Below, in pieces: positions 8,607-16,509 of a stretch of 32,696 bases of DNA (position 1 is the first letter of the stretch; every line of letters begins with the position of its first letter). The notes below the pieces were generated by a model. That model had not been told where the DNA came from and ran no database searches. It saw only the letters and a list, made by a program, of their open reading frames with translations. The stretch comes from Mageeibacillus sp. UBA5770 (lineage in GTDB: Bacteria > Bacillota_A > Clostridia > Saccharofermentanales > Saccharofermentanaceae): the NCBI GenBank assembly GCA_002418705.1, contig DIEQ01000119.1, positions 1 to 32,696 of the forward strand, written 5' to 3'. A program made the position numbers and the translations under genes.

Positions 8607-10948
8607 AAGACGACGGAATATATGTATTTGATCAGGATCATATCGATACGGGAACCGTCGAAAAGCACAGCACGGCCAATGCGATCCAGTCATTTATTAC
8701 CAGCCGCTATTCCGTATTCGGAATGGTTTTGTGTACCATGGGTATCATTATCCTGGTCATGACTGCATCCCTGCAGTTTTCCAATATTTCCGATAACGTG
8801 CTGACGGCTTCGACCGGTGTCTCGAGGCAATATACGGTTGCGGCTCCCCGCGGCGATATTTCCGACTGCAATGGCGTAATGCTTGCTTCGACCGAAGAGG
8901 TAAATACACTGATGATTGCCAGTGCAGGTATGGAGGATGCCGACCTGAATGCCATGCTTTTGGACCTGTCGTATCTTTTTGATGCATATAATGTCGCGCC
9001 GGTTGCAGACCTTTCGAATTACCTGTCCATTGATCCATATGAATTTAAAAAGGACCCTGATAATATCACATCCTGGCAGGTCAATAAGAATCTCTTCAAT
9101 CTGAAAGAATCTACGTCTGACTCAGTTGTCACTTTTTCAGATACGAATGTAAAAAGCGACCCCCAGATCTTTTTCCTGTACCTGCGCGAAAAGTTCAAGA
9201 TCGACAAAAAATACACGGCAGAAGAAGCTTACAGGATCGCTCTTATCAGATATCAGATTTTTGCGGAGTACTGGGCATTTTCTACCGGCACCCCCGTAAA
9301 GATTGCTTCGGATGTCCCGCAGGAATTAATTAACATTCTTCTGGAACAGAATTACAAATATATGGGTATAATCTCAGGAAAAGAATACCGGAGAACGTAT
9401 TCCCCGCTTGCAGAGCTAACCGCTCATGTTGTCGGTTATGTCGGTAAAATTTCACAGGAACGACTTGCAATTTTGAAGGATCTTGGATATTCGTCGGATG
9501 ACGTTGTCGGTCAGGCCGGAATTGAATCGCAGATGGAGAGATACCTGCATGGGCAGACCGGTAAAAAGGCATATAATATCTGGACTCAAAAAGAGGACGC
9601 CGGTGCATTTTTCTCTGAAACGATAGGGACTGACCCGGTGCCGGGTGCCAATGTAACCCTTACCATCGATTCAAGACTCCAGACAGTCACCATGGATGCC
9701 TTGAAAGACTATATAGCAGAAGCTGCTGAGAGTGAGAAGCTAAAGCCGGCTGACGAACAATATGCCACGGCCTCAGCAGGAGCTGTGGTTGCACTTGATG
9801 TCAAAACGGGCGGAATTCTAGCAATGGTTTCCTACCCGAATTTTGATCCGAGTGATTTTGTCCTTGCCATGGAAGATGACGCGCAGGCAGCCGAACAGGT
9901 GAAATACTACCTGGGACTTGGGGATTATAAGACTCTTACGGACGCGGACAAGCCCCTTTGGAACCGTGCCATACAGGCTCAATATGCTCCCGGATCAACA
10001 TTTAAGATGGTTACTGCCCTTGCGGCCCTCGAGACCGGCAAAATTACACCGGGTTACAGCGAGAGAACCTGTGTAAGCCCGATTGTTATCGGCGGATGGA
10101 AATTCAAGTGCCACGAATATCCTGAGACGGGACATGGTCCGCTTGACCTCCAGAGGGCGCTGGCAACTTCATGCAACATATACTTTCAGCTCCTTGGTGT
10201 TGAAACAGGCATAGATGCAATTGACAAATGGGGTCAGACCTTAGGCCTCGGAGAATTATCCGGTGTTGATCTTCCCGGTGAGATAACCGGAATCCGGGCC
10301 AGCCGTGATTCCAAACGCCTTCTTCGCGAAAAAATTGAGGATAAGGCATGGTTTCATGCTGACACGGCCCAGAGCTCAATCGGCCAGTTTGACAACTGCT
10401 TTACAATTCTTCAGCTTGCCCGCTATACAGCAGCTCTTGCAACAAATACGCTCGTTACCCCTCATGTCATTAAGGAAGTAACAGCAGAAGACGGAACGAT
10501 CCTGTATTCCGGTTCAACAGAAGTCACCCCGCTGAATATTTCACAGGATAACCTTGATATTATCAAGCTGGGGATGAAAGCTGTTATCACTGATAAAGAG
10601 GGCACGGCAAAAGATTTGCGTGAATTCCCGATCACTCTTGCCTGTAAAACGGGTACGGCTGAAACCGGATTTGAATATATCAGAAAAGAGTATTCCAACG
10701 GACTATTTGTCTGTTATGCTCCGGCGGATGATCCTCAGATTGCTGTTGCCGTCGTCGTTGAAAAAGGTGAGTGGGGCTCCTCAACAACCGTAATTGCGGA
10801 GAAATTATTGCTTGCTTATTTCGGTTTGCCGGATCCCAACATAACAGATACGGTTATTTCCGATGCAGTTATCGGAGATGTTCTTCCGGTAACGGCAACA
10901 CCTGCCCCGCCTTCTGTTACAGGTACAGAAACATCTGATATAGGTTGA
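8591..10948 (+). CDS. mrdA: Penicillin-binding protein 2 (elongasome transpeptidase)
   Basis: A class B penicillin-binding protein that cross-links peptidoglycan during side-wall growth. A cytoplasmic tail is followed by one transmembrane helix at about residues 37-58. Next comes the dimerisation domain with AAPRGDISDCNG. The transpeptidase domain has an intact active site: S469 in GSTFK, S527-C-N529, and K686-T-G688. The 785 residues include a roughly 40-residue proline/threonine-rich C-terminal tail and an enlarged pedestal region. The gene overlaps mreD. No rodA (mrdB), its glycosyltransferase partner, follows here. Confidence 0.95.
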   Translation: MANQIKDDGIYVFDQDHIDTGTVEKHSTANAIQSFITSRYSVFGMVLCTMGIIILVMTASLQFSNISDNVLTASTGVSRQYTVAAPRGDISDCNGVMLASTEEVNTLMIASAGMEDADLNAMLLDLSYLFDAYNVAPVADLSNYLSIDPYEFKKDPDNITSWQVNKNLFNLKESTSDSVVTFSDTNVKSDPQIFFLYLREKFKIDKKYTAEEAYRIALIRYQIFAEYWAFSTGTPVKIASDVPQELINILLEQNYKYMGIISGKEYRRTYSPLAELTAHVVGYVGKISQERLAILKDLGYSSDDVVGQAGIESQMERYLHGQTGKKAYNIWTQKEDAGAFFSETIGTDPVPGANVTLTIDSRLQTVTMDALKDYIAEAAESEKLKPADEQYATASAGAVVALDVKTGGILAMVSYPNFDPSDFVLAMEDDAQAAEQVKYYLGLGDYKTLTDADKPLWNRAIQAQYAPGSTFKMVTALAALETGKITPGYSERTCVSPIVIGGWKFKCHEYPETGHGPLDLQRALATSCNIYFQLLGVETGIDAIDKWGQTLGLGELSGVDLPGEITGIRASRDSKRLLREKIEDKAWFHADTAQSSIGQFDNCFTILQLARYTAALATNTLVTPHVIKEVTAEDGTILYSGSTEVTPLNISQDNLDIIKLGMKAVITDKEGTAKDLREFPITLACKTGTAETGFEYIRKEYSNGLFVCYAPADDPQIAVAVVVEKGEWGSSTTVIAEKLLLAYFGLPDPNITDTVISDAVIGDVLPVTATPAPPSVTGTETSDIG

Positions 10949-11035
10949 TAAGCCATTTTGAACGCTCCGGTATCTCTAAATACTGCGCAGATCATAAGAA
11001 AACGCATTGTTTTGAGTTTCTTTAGCCGGATTCGC

Positions 11036-11064
11036 TTGCGGATTCGCTTAAGTATTTGTACAAT
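11036..11064 (+). promoter_or_regulatory. Sigma-A-type promoter for the mgsA-like gene
   Basis: The -35 element TTGCGG (11036-11041) and -10 element TACAAT (11059-11064) are separated by exactly 17 bases. The -35 region lies within a tandem copy of GGATTCGCTT (11028-11037 and 11040-11049). Confidence 0.6.
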
Positions 11065-11102
11065 AACAAGAGATAAATTGGTTTTTGCAGGAGGTTATAT
11101 TT

Positions 11103-11495
11103 ATGAAGATAGTCCTATTGGCGGATAACCGTAAAAATGAGCTCCTTGTTAACTTCTGCATTGCCTATCGCCAGCTTTTGGCGAAACACGATCTGTACTC
11201 GATGCATAATACAGCTACACTTCTGGAATCAGCAGCAGAACTTGATGTTTTCGGATTATCCATGGACTATGCAGGCGGCTTTGATCAGCTGGCATCAAGA
11301 GCCATGTTCAATGAGATTGACTCGGTTGTGTATCTGCGCGATACTCAGATTTCTTTTTATGACGAACCCAATGCTTTGCTAAAAGCATGTGATTATAACA
11401 GCATTCCATATGCGACCAACCTGGCATCAGCCGAGATTCTGATCCTTGCCATTGACAGAGGCGACCTTGACTGGAGAGAACTGATCCGTACTTAA
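11103..11495 (+). CDS. mgsA: Methylglyoxal synthase homologue with lost active site
   Basis: The 130-residue protein aligns without gaps over its central part to clostridial methylglyoxal synthases, which turn dihydroxyacetone phosphate into methylglyoxal. Conserved fold positions remain: NFCIAYRQLLAKHDL, NEID, IPYATN and the C-terminal DRGDLDWREL. The catalytic features do not. The phosphate loop ATGTTG is replaced by SMHNTA, GGDQQ by GGFDQ so that the catalytic Asp becomes Phe, the AHD motif near residue 8 by ADN, and the DPL...PHEPD region by DTQISFYDEPN. It is therefore probably not a working synthase. ATG 11103 has AGGAGG at 11089-11094. It sits where mgsA normally ends the mre-min-rodA cluster and has its own promoter, so it seems to be expressed. 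Confidence 0.85.
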   Translation: MKIVLLADNRKNELLVNFCIAYRQLLAKHDLYSMHNTATLLESAAELDVFGLSMDYAGGFDQLASRAMFNEIDSVVYLRDTQISFYDEPNALLKACDYNSIPYATNLASAEILILAIDRGDLDWRELIRT

Positions 11496-11597
11496 TTTGT
11501 GTCTTCAATTTGACAAAATTAGGATAATGGTGTTTTTTTCGTAAGTTGTTGTCATTTGTAATTGTTCTTTTTATGTGAATTTTCACTATTTCTCATA

Positions 11598-11634
11598 ATT
11601 ATGACGCATCATCGCCCATGTGCAATGTCATAAT
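11598..11634 (+). repeat. Inverted repeat upstream of the MBL-fold hydrolase
   Basis: ATTATGAC (11598-11605) and GTCATAAT (11627-11634) form a perfect 8-bp inverted repeat with a 21-base spacer, about 40 bases before the hydrolase start. It could be an operator or a leader hairpin; no regulator can be assigned. Confidence 0.4.
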
Positions 11635-11672
11635 CATATTGTAAATTAATTAGAAATAAGGAGGCGTGGATT

Positions 11673-12341
11673 ATGGAGATACGAACGTATCCGTTTGGTC
11701 CTCTGCAAGCCAATCTATATGTCGTCATTTTCGGAAAAGACGCACTTATCATTGATCCGTGTGTGCCGTATGATTCACTTGATCTTGAGGACATTACAGT
11801 GCGCGGAATAATTTGTACGCATGCACACTATGATCATATTCTCGAAGCCGAGAATATGCGCAGCCAGACAGGAAGTGTTCTGCTTGCTTATGAAGACGAA
11901 CGTGCTTCACTAATGGATGCAAGCATGAATGGAACGGCATCGTTCTTTTCTGCACTGACAATATCACCGCCAATTTACGGACTCAGGGATAAGGATGTCT
12001 TATCGGCAGAAGATTTTGAATTTGATTCGGCTGCAGACTTCACCATTACCGTTATTCATACACCAGGTCACACTTCCGGTTCCATGTGTCTTCTGCTTGA
12101 TGACAAGACCTCGGCCTGCAGCAAGTCTTACCTCTTTTCTGGGGATACAATATTTGCCGGTGCCATCGGCAGGACAGATCTTGGCGGAAGTATGACGGAT
12201 ATGATGCAGTCCATCCGCAGGCTTGCGAGCCTTCCTGAAGACGTCATCGTTCTTCCGGGCCATGGCCAAAGCACGACAATCGGTAATGAGAAGAGGAATA
12301 GCCCCTACTTTACAGCTATAAACTACAATGATATTATTTGA
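11673..12341 (+). CDS. MBL-fold hydrolase, glyoxalase II-like
   Basis: A metallo-beta-lactamase-fold hydrolase of the YcbL/GloB-like subgroup, 222 residues, cytoplasmic. The metal motif THAHYDH includes H50, H52, D54 and H55. Further ligands follow in HTPGHTSGS, FSGDTIF and LPGHG. It lacks the long C-terminal domain of true glutathione-dependent glyoxalase II, so a bacillithiol or other thioester substrate, or a different substrate altogether, is possible. ATG 11673 is preceded by AAGGAGG at 11658-11664. It stands next to the mgsA-like gene, which would suggest methylglyoxal detoxification if that gene were active. The transcript ends at the terminator at 12420-12455. Confidence 0.9.
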   Translation: MEIRTYPFGPLQANLYVVIFGKDALIIDPCVPYDSLDLEDITVRGIICTHAHYDHILEAENMRSQTGSVLLAYEDERASLMDASMNGTASFFSALTISPPIYGLRDKDVLSAEDFEFDSAADFTITVIHTPGHTSGSMCLLLDDKTSACSKSYLFSGDTIFAGAIGRTDLGGSMTDMMQSIRRLASLPEDVIVLPGHGQSTTIGNEKRNSPYFTAINYNDII

Positions 12342-12419
12342 AACTGCATTGGATGAGAACGGGGAAAGAGCCTGCCAGATCATATTTCCGTAGAATTCGG
12401 ATAATCCGGTTGGATTATG

Positions 12420-12455
12420 TCCTTCCGTCCAAACAATTGGACGGAAGGATTTTTT
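12420..12455 (+). terminator. Strong rho-independent terminator
   Basis: CCTTCCGTCCAA (12421-12432) pairs perfectly with TTGGACGGAAGG (12437-12448) around the loop ACAA. A flanking T-A pair extends the stem, and a run of six T follows at 12450-12455. Confidence 0.95.
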
Positions 12456-12546
12456 ATCAACTTCTTGTCCTGCTAATCTATGCATTCAGTTCGACATCAT
12501 GTAAGATTGTAGGGTTAGTATTATAGGCTTTCCGGGAGGGTTTCTG

Positions 12547-13578
12547 ATGAGTGATTTGAAAACATCATTATTATCTATACAGAAGGACTTTAGCGATAAG
12601 GTATTATCCGTAAAAACATCCGCTGAAGCAGATTCGCTGCGGGTCCATTTTCTTGGCAAGAAAGGCGAACTGACAGCTGTCCTTCGCGGGATGGGTTCCC
12701 TGTCTGCTGAAGAGCGTCCGGTTATCGGGCAGCTGGCGAATGATATTCGTGCAAAAATGGAAGAAACTCTTGAAAAACATCTGACTGAGATCCGTACCCT
12801 TGAAAAGGCGGCACAGCTTGAAAAAGAGACGATCGACGTTACCATGCCTGCCGTCCCTGTGGTTATGGGTGCCAGGCATCCTTTGTATAAGGCCATCGAT
12901 GAAATATGCGAGGTGTTTTTGGGACTCGGTTATGTAATAGCTGAGGGACCTGAAGTTGAATACGATTATTATAATTTTGAGAAGCTTCGCCTGCCGCAGG
13001 GTCATCCTGCGCGCGATACACAGGACACTTTCTATATAACCGACAACATTCTTCTTCGTACGCAGACATCACCTGTTCAGGTTCGCGTCATGGAGAATGC
13101 AAAACCGCCGATTAAGGTTGTCTGTCCCGGAAAAGTATACCGTTCAGACGCACTTGACAGCACGCATTCCCCGATTTTCCATCAGATCGAAGGCCTTGTT
13201 GTTGATAAAGGTGTCACGATGGGGGACCTGGTTGGATCCCTTCAGCTGTTTGCCAGGAAGCTTTTTGGTGAGAACACCAAGATTCGTCTTCGCCCGCATC
13301 ACTTTCCTTTTACCGAGCCTTCGTGTGAAGTTGATCTGACCTGCTGGTCCTGCGGCGGCAAAGGCTGCCGTGTATGCAAGAATGAAGGATGGATTGAGGT
13401 GCTTGGTGCCGGTATGGTCCATCCGGAAGTTTTGTCAGGATGCGGAATTGATCCGGAAATCTACAGCGGTTTCGCTTTTGGCATCGGTGTTGAAAGAACG
13501 GCTATGGGCCGTTTCGGAATCGATGATATTCGAAATCTGTATGAGAACGATATCCGCTTTTTACGTCAGTTCAAGTAA
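12547..13578 (+). CDS. pheS: Phenylalanine--tRNA ligase alpha subunit
   Basis: The class II catalytic alpha subunit charges tRNA-Phe as an alpha2-beta2 enzyme. The N-terminal coiled coil spans about residues 1-90. The catalytic core has motif 2 around KVYRSDALDSTHSPIFHQIEG, and the phenylalanine/ATP site region RPHHFPFTEPSCEVD is present. A cysteine cluster, CWSCGGKGCRVC, precedes GWIEVLGAGMVHP, and FGIGVERTAMGRFGIDDIR is motif 3. The 343 residues are the usual length. GGGAGGG precedes ATG 12547. There is no T-box leader in the roughly 90 bases after the upstream terminator. Confidence 0.97.
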   Translation: MSDLKTSLLSIQKDFSDKVLSVKTSAEADSLRVHFLGKKGELTAVLRGMGSLSAEERPVIGQLANDIRAKMEETLEKHLTEIRTLEKAAQLEKETIDVTMPAVPVVMGARHPLYKAIDEICEVFLGLGYVIAEGPEVEYDYYNFEKLRLPQGHPARDTQDTFYITDNILLRTQTSPVQVRVMENAKPPIKVVCPGKVYRSDALDSTHSPIFHQIEGLVVDKGVTMGDLVGSLQLFARKLFGENTKIRLRPHHFPFTEPSCEVDLTCWSCGGKGCRVCKNEGWIEVLGAGMVHPEVLSGCGIDPEIYSGFAFGIGVERTAMGRFGIDDIRNLYENDIRFLRQFK

Positions 13579-13594
13579 GCATGTCCGTCAGGTT

Positions 13595-13660
13595 TAACAT
13601 CGGCATATTTTGTCTGCCGAAATGAAATGAAACGGGCATGTGCCCACAGGAGGTTTTTTT
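13595..13660 (+). promoter_or_regulatory. Two small stem-loops in the pheS-pheT gap
   Basis: TCGGCA pairs with TGCCGA around a nine-base loop (about 13599-13619). GGGCA-TG-TGCCC follows at 13634-13645, directly before the AGGAGG and T-run that lead into pheT. The second stem plus the T-run resembles a weak terminator overlapping the ribosome site. Any effect on the pheS:pheT ratio is inference. Confidence 0.35.
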
Positions 13661-13661
13661 C

Positions 13662-16088
13662 ATGAAAGCACCATTAGAGTGGCTTAAGGATTTTACTGAT
13701 ATTAATGTTCCGACACATGACTTCTGCGAAATGATGACTCTTTCCGGTTCCAAAGTGGAAGGCGTCATTACCAGCGGTGAAGATATTCAAAGCGTATATA
13801 CCGGAAGGATCGTATCTTTTGTCCCCCATCAGGACTCTGATCACCTTGTTGTCTGCCAGGTAGATATGGGCAGCGGGGACCTCGGCGGTGTATTGCAGAT
13901 TGTCTGCGGTGCTCCCAATGTAGCTGAGGGTATGGTTTGTCCGGTGGCAATTGCAGGGGCTAAGCTCCCCGGCGGACTTGCAATCAAAAAAGGCAAACTG
14001 CGCGGTATTGAAAGCAACGGTATGTGCTGTTCCATTCAGGAACTCGGATACACAGCTTCCGATTTCGAAGGAGCCGTTGAAAACGGGCTGTGGAGAATGC
14101 CCGACGATACTCCGTTAGGAATGGATATCAAAGAGTATCTTGGCCTGGGTTTCACAACAATTGATTTTGAAATCACATCCAACCGCCCGGACTGTTTCTC
14201 CATTGAGGGGCTCGGCCGCGAAGCAGCAATAACACTTGGCGGCACATTTACTCCTCTGGCACCGGCTGTAAAAGGAGAAAACCCGCATCTTAGTTCTGAA
14301 CTCGCTAAAATTGAGATTCTTGCCCCCGAACTCTGCTATCGTTATTGCTCCCGAATCGTCGAGGATGTACAGGTAGGACCCTCGCCGGAATGGATGCAGA
14401 GAAGACTTCGCGATGCCGGCATGCGTCCGATTAACAACATTGTCGATATAACAAACTACGTCTGCCTTGAACTTGGCCAGCCGATGCATGCATTTGACCT
14501 GGAGTACCTTGCCGGCAGACATATCATCGTACGTACAGCAGGCGATCAGGAGAAGATTCGTACACTTGACGGTGTAGACCGTGTCCTGACAGATTCCATG
14601 CTGGTCATAGCCGACGAAGAGAAAATCTGCGCAATTGCAGGTGTCATGGGCGGTGAACACTCCGAAGTCAAGGCGGACACCAATGCCATTCTCTTTGAAT
14701 CAGCAACCTTTGATGCCTACAGCGTCCGTCAGACAGCCGTTAAAAACGGACTAAGAACGGAAGCATCCTCACGCTATGAAAAAGGTCTTGACCCTGAAAA
14801 TGCCCTGCGCGCATTGAACCGGGCATGCGAACTTGTAGAAGTATTAGGCTGCGGCAAAGTATGCCGGGACTATATCGATGTTTACCCGACTCCGAAAACG
14901 CCGGTTCACATTGTTTTTTCATCTGCCAAAATCAATGCCTTTCTCGGGACACAGATCGAAGAGTCATTCATGCTCGATGTCCTGGAAAAGCTTGGCTGTA
15001 CTTTCAGTGAAGATGACGGCAATAAAATATGTACCTCTCCGAGCTACCGTCCCGATCTCGAATGCGATGCCGATATTGCCGAAGAAGTTGCAAGATTCTT
15101 TGGTTATAACCGCATTGAACCAACTTTGCTGTCGGGGAAAGAGACAACACTCGGCGGCCGGACTCCTGCACAGCTGACCGTTGAAGAAATAAAGGATGTG
15201 CTTGTGGCACAGGGTTTCTTTGAGGCTATTACCTATTCCTTTGAAAGCCCTAAGGAGATGGACAAGATTCTTATTTCCGCGGAAGACCCATCCCGTCGCC
15301 AGATGGTCATTTCAAATCCTCTCGGCGAAGATTTTTCTGTCATGCGTACTTCAATGGTACCCGCTATGCTCCGGATTGCCGCGACTAACAGCAGCCGATC
15401 CGTGAAGGCCGCATCTGTATTCGAAATTGCGTATGTTTATCTTCCGGATACCGACACCGCGAAGCTTCCGGAAGAAAGGCGAATGCTCGCTGCATTCTCA
15501 TATAATCTTGAAGCAGCGCAGAACCAGGGCGAAGCCTTCTATAGGATGAAGGGTGCCGTTACCGAGCTGTGCGCGAACTTGGGGATCCGGAATGTATCAT
15601 TCGAACCCGTATCAGATATCGCATATCTTCACCCCGGCCGTGCAGCTGCCGTCATAATCAACGGCAGAACGTGCGGGCATATCGGATATGTTCATCCACA
15701 GGCAGCTGAAAACTTTGAAGCGCCCGAGCCTACCGTTCTGCTGCTTATTGAAATGAATGCCCTGATCAATGCAGCTTCGACAAAACGCGCTTATACACCG
15801 CTGCCGAAGTTTCCTGGAATCTCGCGCGATATAGCAATTCTTATTGATGTCGCCACGCCTGTCGGGTCGATCGAAAAGATCATCCGCAAAAAGGGCGGCA
15901 AATTTCTTGAATCTTTTGCACTCTTTGATGTTTATACAGGTGCACAGATCGGCCCGCTTAAAAAGTCGGTCGCATACAGCCTTGTATTCCGTTCAGCTGA
16001 GCGTACACTTACCGATGCTGACATTCAGACCGCATATACGGACATACTCGCGGCCCTTACAAAAGAGCTCGGAGCCCAGCTTCGCTGA
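13662..16088 (+). CDS. pheT: Phenylalanine--tRNA ligase beta subunit
   Basis: The 808-residue beta subunit of PheRS provides tRNA binding and editing. Domains in order: the EMAP/OB-fold tRNA-binding domain at about residues 40-150 (with DHLVVCQVDMGSG), the B3/B4 editing domain at about 215-390 (after NRPDCFSIEGLGREAA), the B5 domain at about 400-475, the catalytic-like core, and a C-terminal ferredoxin-fold anticodon-binding domain from PKFPGISRDIAILID to the end. ATG 13662 is chosen because AGGAGG lies at 13648-13653; an in-frame start 24 bases upstream lies before that site. It is co-directional with pheS with an 83-base gap containing stem-loops. Confidence 0.96.
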   Translation: MKAPLEWLKDFTDINVPTHDFCEMMTLSGSKVEGVITSGEDIQSVYTGRIVSFVPHQDSDHLVVCQVDMGSGDLGGVLQIVCGAPNVAEGMVCPVAIAGAKLPGGLAIKKGKLRGIESNGMCCSIQELGYTASDFEGAVENGLWRMPDDTPLGMDIKEYLGLGFTTIDFEITSNRPDCFSIEGLGREAAITLGGTFTPLAPAVKGENPHLSSELAKIEILAPELCYRYCSRIVEDVQVGPSPEWMQRRLRDAGMRPINNIVDITNYVCLELGQPMHAFDLEYLAGRHIIVRTAGDQEKIRTLDGVDRVLTDSMLVIADEEKICAIAGVMGGEHSEVKADTNAILFESATFDAYSVRQTAVKNGLRTEASSRYEKGLDPENALRALNRACELVEVLGCGKVCRDYIDVYPTPKTPVHIVFSSAKINAFLGTQIEESFMLDVLEKLGCTFSEDDGNKICTSPSYRPDLECDADIAEEVARFFGYNRIEPTLLSGKETTLGGRTPAQLTVEEIKDVLVAQGFFEAITYSFESPKEMDKILISAEDPSRRQMVISNPLGEDFSVMRTSMVPAMLRIAATNSSRSVKAASVFEIAYVYLPDTDTAKLPEERRMLAAFSYNLEAAQNQGEAFYRMKGAVTELCANLGIRNVSFEPVSDIAYLHPGRAAAVIINGRTCGHIGYVHPQAAENFEAPEPTVLLLIEMNALINAASTKRAYTPLPKFPGISRDIAILIDVATPVGSIEKIIRKKGGKFLESFALFDVYTGAQIGPLKKSVAYSLVFRSAERTLTDADIQTAYTDILAALTKELGAQLR

Positions 16089-16130
16089 TCAGCAGGCATC
16101 GTTGTGCCCTGATGCACCTGTGTCGTCTGC

Positions 16131-16175
16131 TATTGTCGAAAATTGAGTATTATTGTCGAAAAGTAAACGTATCCT
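16131..16175 (+). promoter_or_regulatory. Tandem Spo0A-box-like repeats before the Tad-like operon
   Basis: The 12-mer TATTGTCGAAAA occurs at 16131-16142 and again at 16151-16162, exactly 20 bases apart, so both would face the same side of the helix. Each contains TGTCGAA, the core of the Spo0A box. Possible promoter elements are TTGAGT (16143-16148) and TATCCT (16170-16175), an over-long spacing of 21. Long spacing is known for some Spo0A-activated sigma-A promoters such as spoIIG. The repeat is certain; the regulator is inferred. Confidence 0.5.
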
Positions 16176-16177
16176 TT

Positions 16178-16216
16178 GAATCACCTCTTGGTAGAATCTC
16201 TATCAGGAGGTGATTT
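16178..16216 (+). promoter_or_regulatory. 18-bp hairpin sequestering the ribosome binding site
   Basis: Bases 16178-16195 pair continuously with 16199-16216 around the three-base loop ATC. Fifteen pairs are Watson-Crick and three are G-U. The 3' arm contains the whole ribosome site AGGAGGTGATT of the gene starting at 16219, and the 5' arm carries the matching anti-site AATCACCTC. There is no following T-run, so a terminator is unlikely. Confidence 0.75.
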
Positions 16217-16218
16217 CT

Positions 16219-16509
16219 ATGCCCCATACCCTTGAAACAGCCATTACATTCCCGATTGTTCTGTCCGGTATCGTACTGCTTCTTTCAGCAGGTCCGTTTC
16301 TATATAAGGAGACGGCTGATGCGGCAGCATTCCAAGTGTCTGCCGTCCGTCAATCCAACGCAAATCACCGGATCTACGCCCTCGACACAATTCCCTGTCA
16401 GACGGATTCGATGGAGGTCGTATACACCTCCCCTGAACGTATGCACTTTTTTATAAGGGCAGTCGAGGATTCAGCGAAAATCATAATACAGGGGGTGACA
16501 TCCCCGTGA
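16219..16509 (+). CDS. Small TadE/pseudopilin-like membrane protein
   Basis: A 96-residue protein with one N-terminal hydrophobic helix at about residues 5-25. It begins MPHTLETAITFPIVLSG, where a Glu followed by a hydrophobic run with a Pro recalls TadE-like and pilin-like N-termini. The remainder is polar and would lie outside the membrane. I cannot assign it to a named family with confidence. ATG 16219 is fixed by AGGAGGTGATT, which is buried in the hairpin at 16178-16216. The stop overlaps the next start as GTGA (16506-16509). It is the first gene of a three-gene overlapping operon. Confidence 0.75.
   Translation: MPHTLETAITFPIVLSGIVLLLSAGPFLYKETADAAAFQVSAVRQSNANHRIYALDTIPCQTDSMEVVYTSPERMHFFIRAVEDSAKIIIQGVTSP
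16492..16505 (+). promoter_or_regulatory. Second ribosome-site hairpin (GGGG-N6-CCCC)
   Basis: GGGG (16492-16495) pairs with CCCC (16502-16505), which directly abuts the GTG start at 16506. The stem includes most of the ribosome site GGGGGTGA, so access should depend on translation of the upstream gene. Confidence 0.5.

Noticed and set aside
11496..11535. Terminator after the mgsA-like gene
   Set aside because: Only a 5-bp AATTT/AAATT stem is visible, and the T-run lies about 14 bases away; too weak to call.
12456..12546. T-box leader or strong promoter before pheS
   Set aside because: The gap after the terminator is only about 90 bases, with no T-box motif or anti-terminator pairing. A reversed TTCGACA (12490-12496) resembles a Spo0A box, but a 7-mer is expected several times by chance and pheST is housekeeping.
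16089..16130. Terminator after pheT
   Set aside because: A weak interrupted stem (GCATC/GATGC) is present, but there is no T-run.
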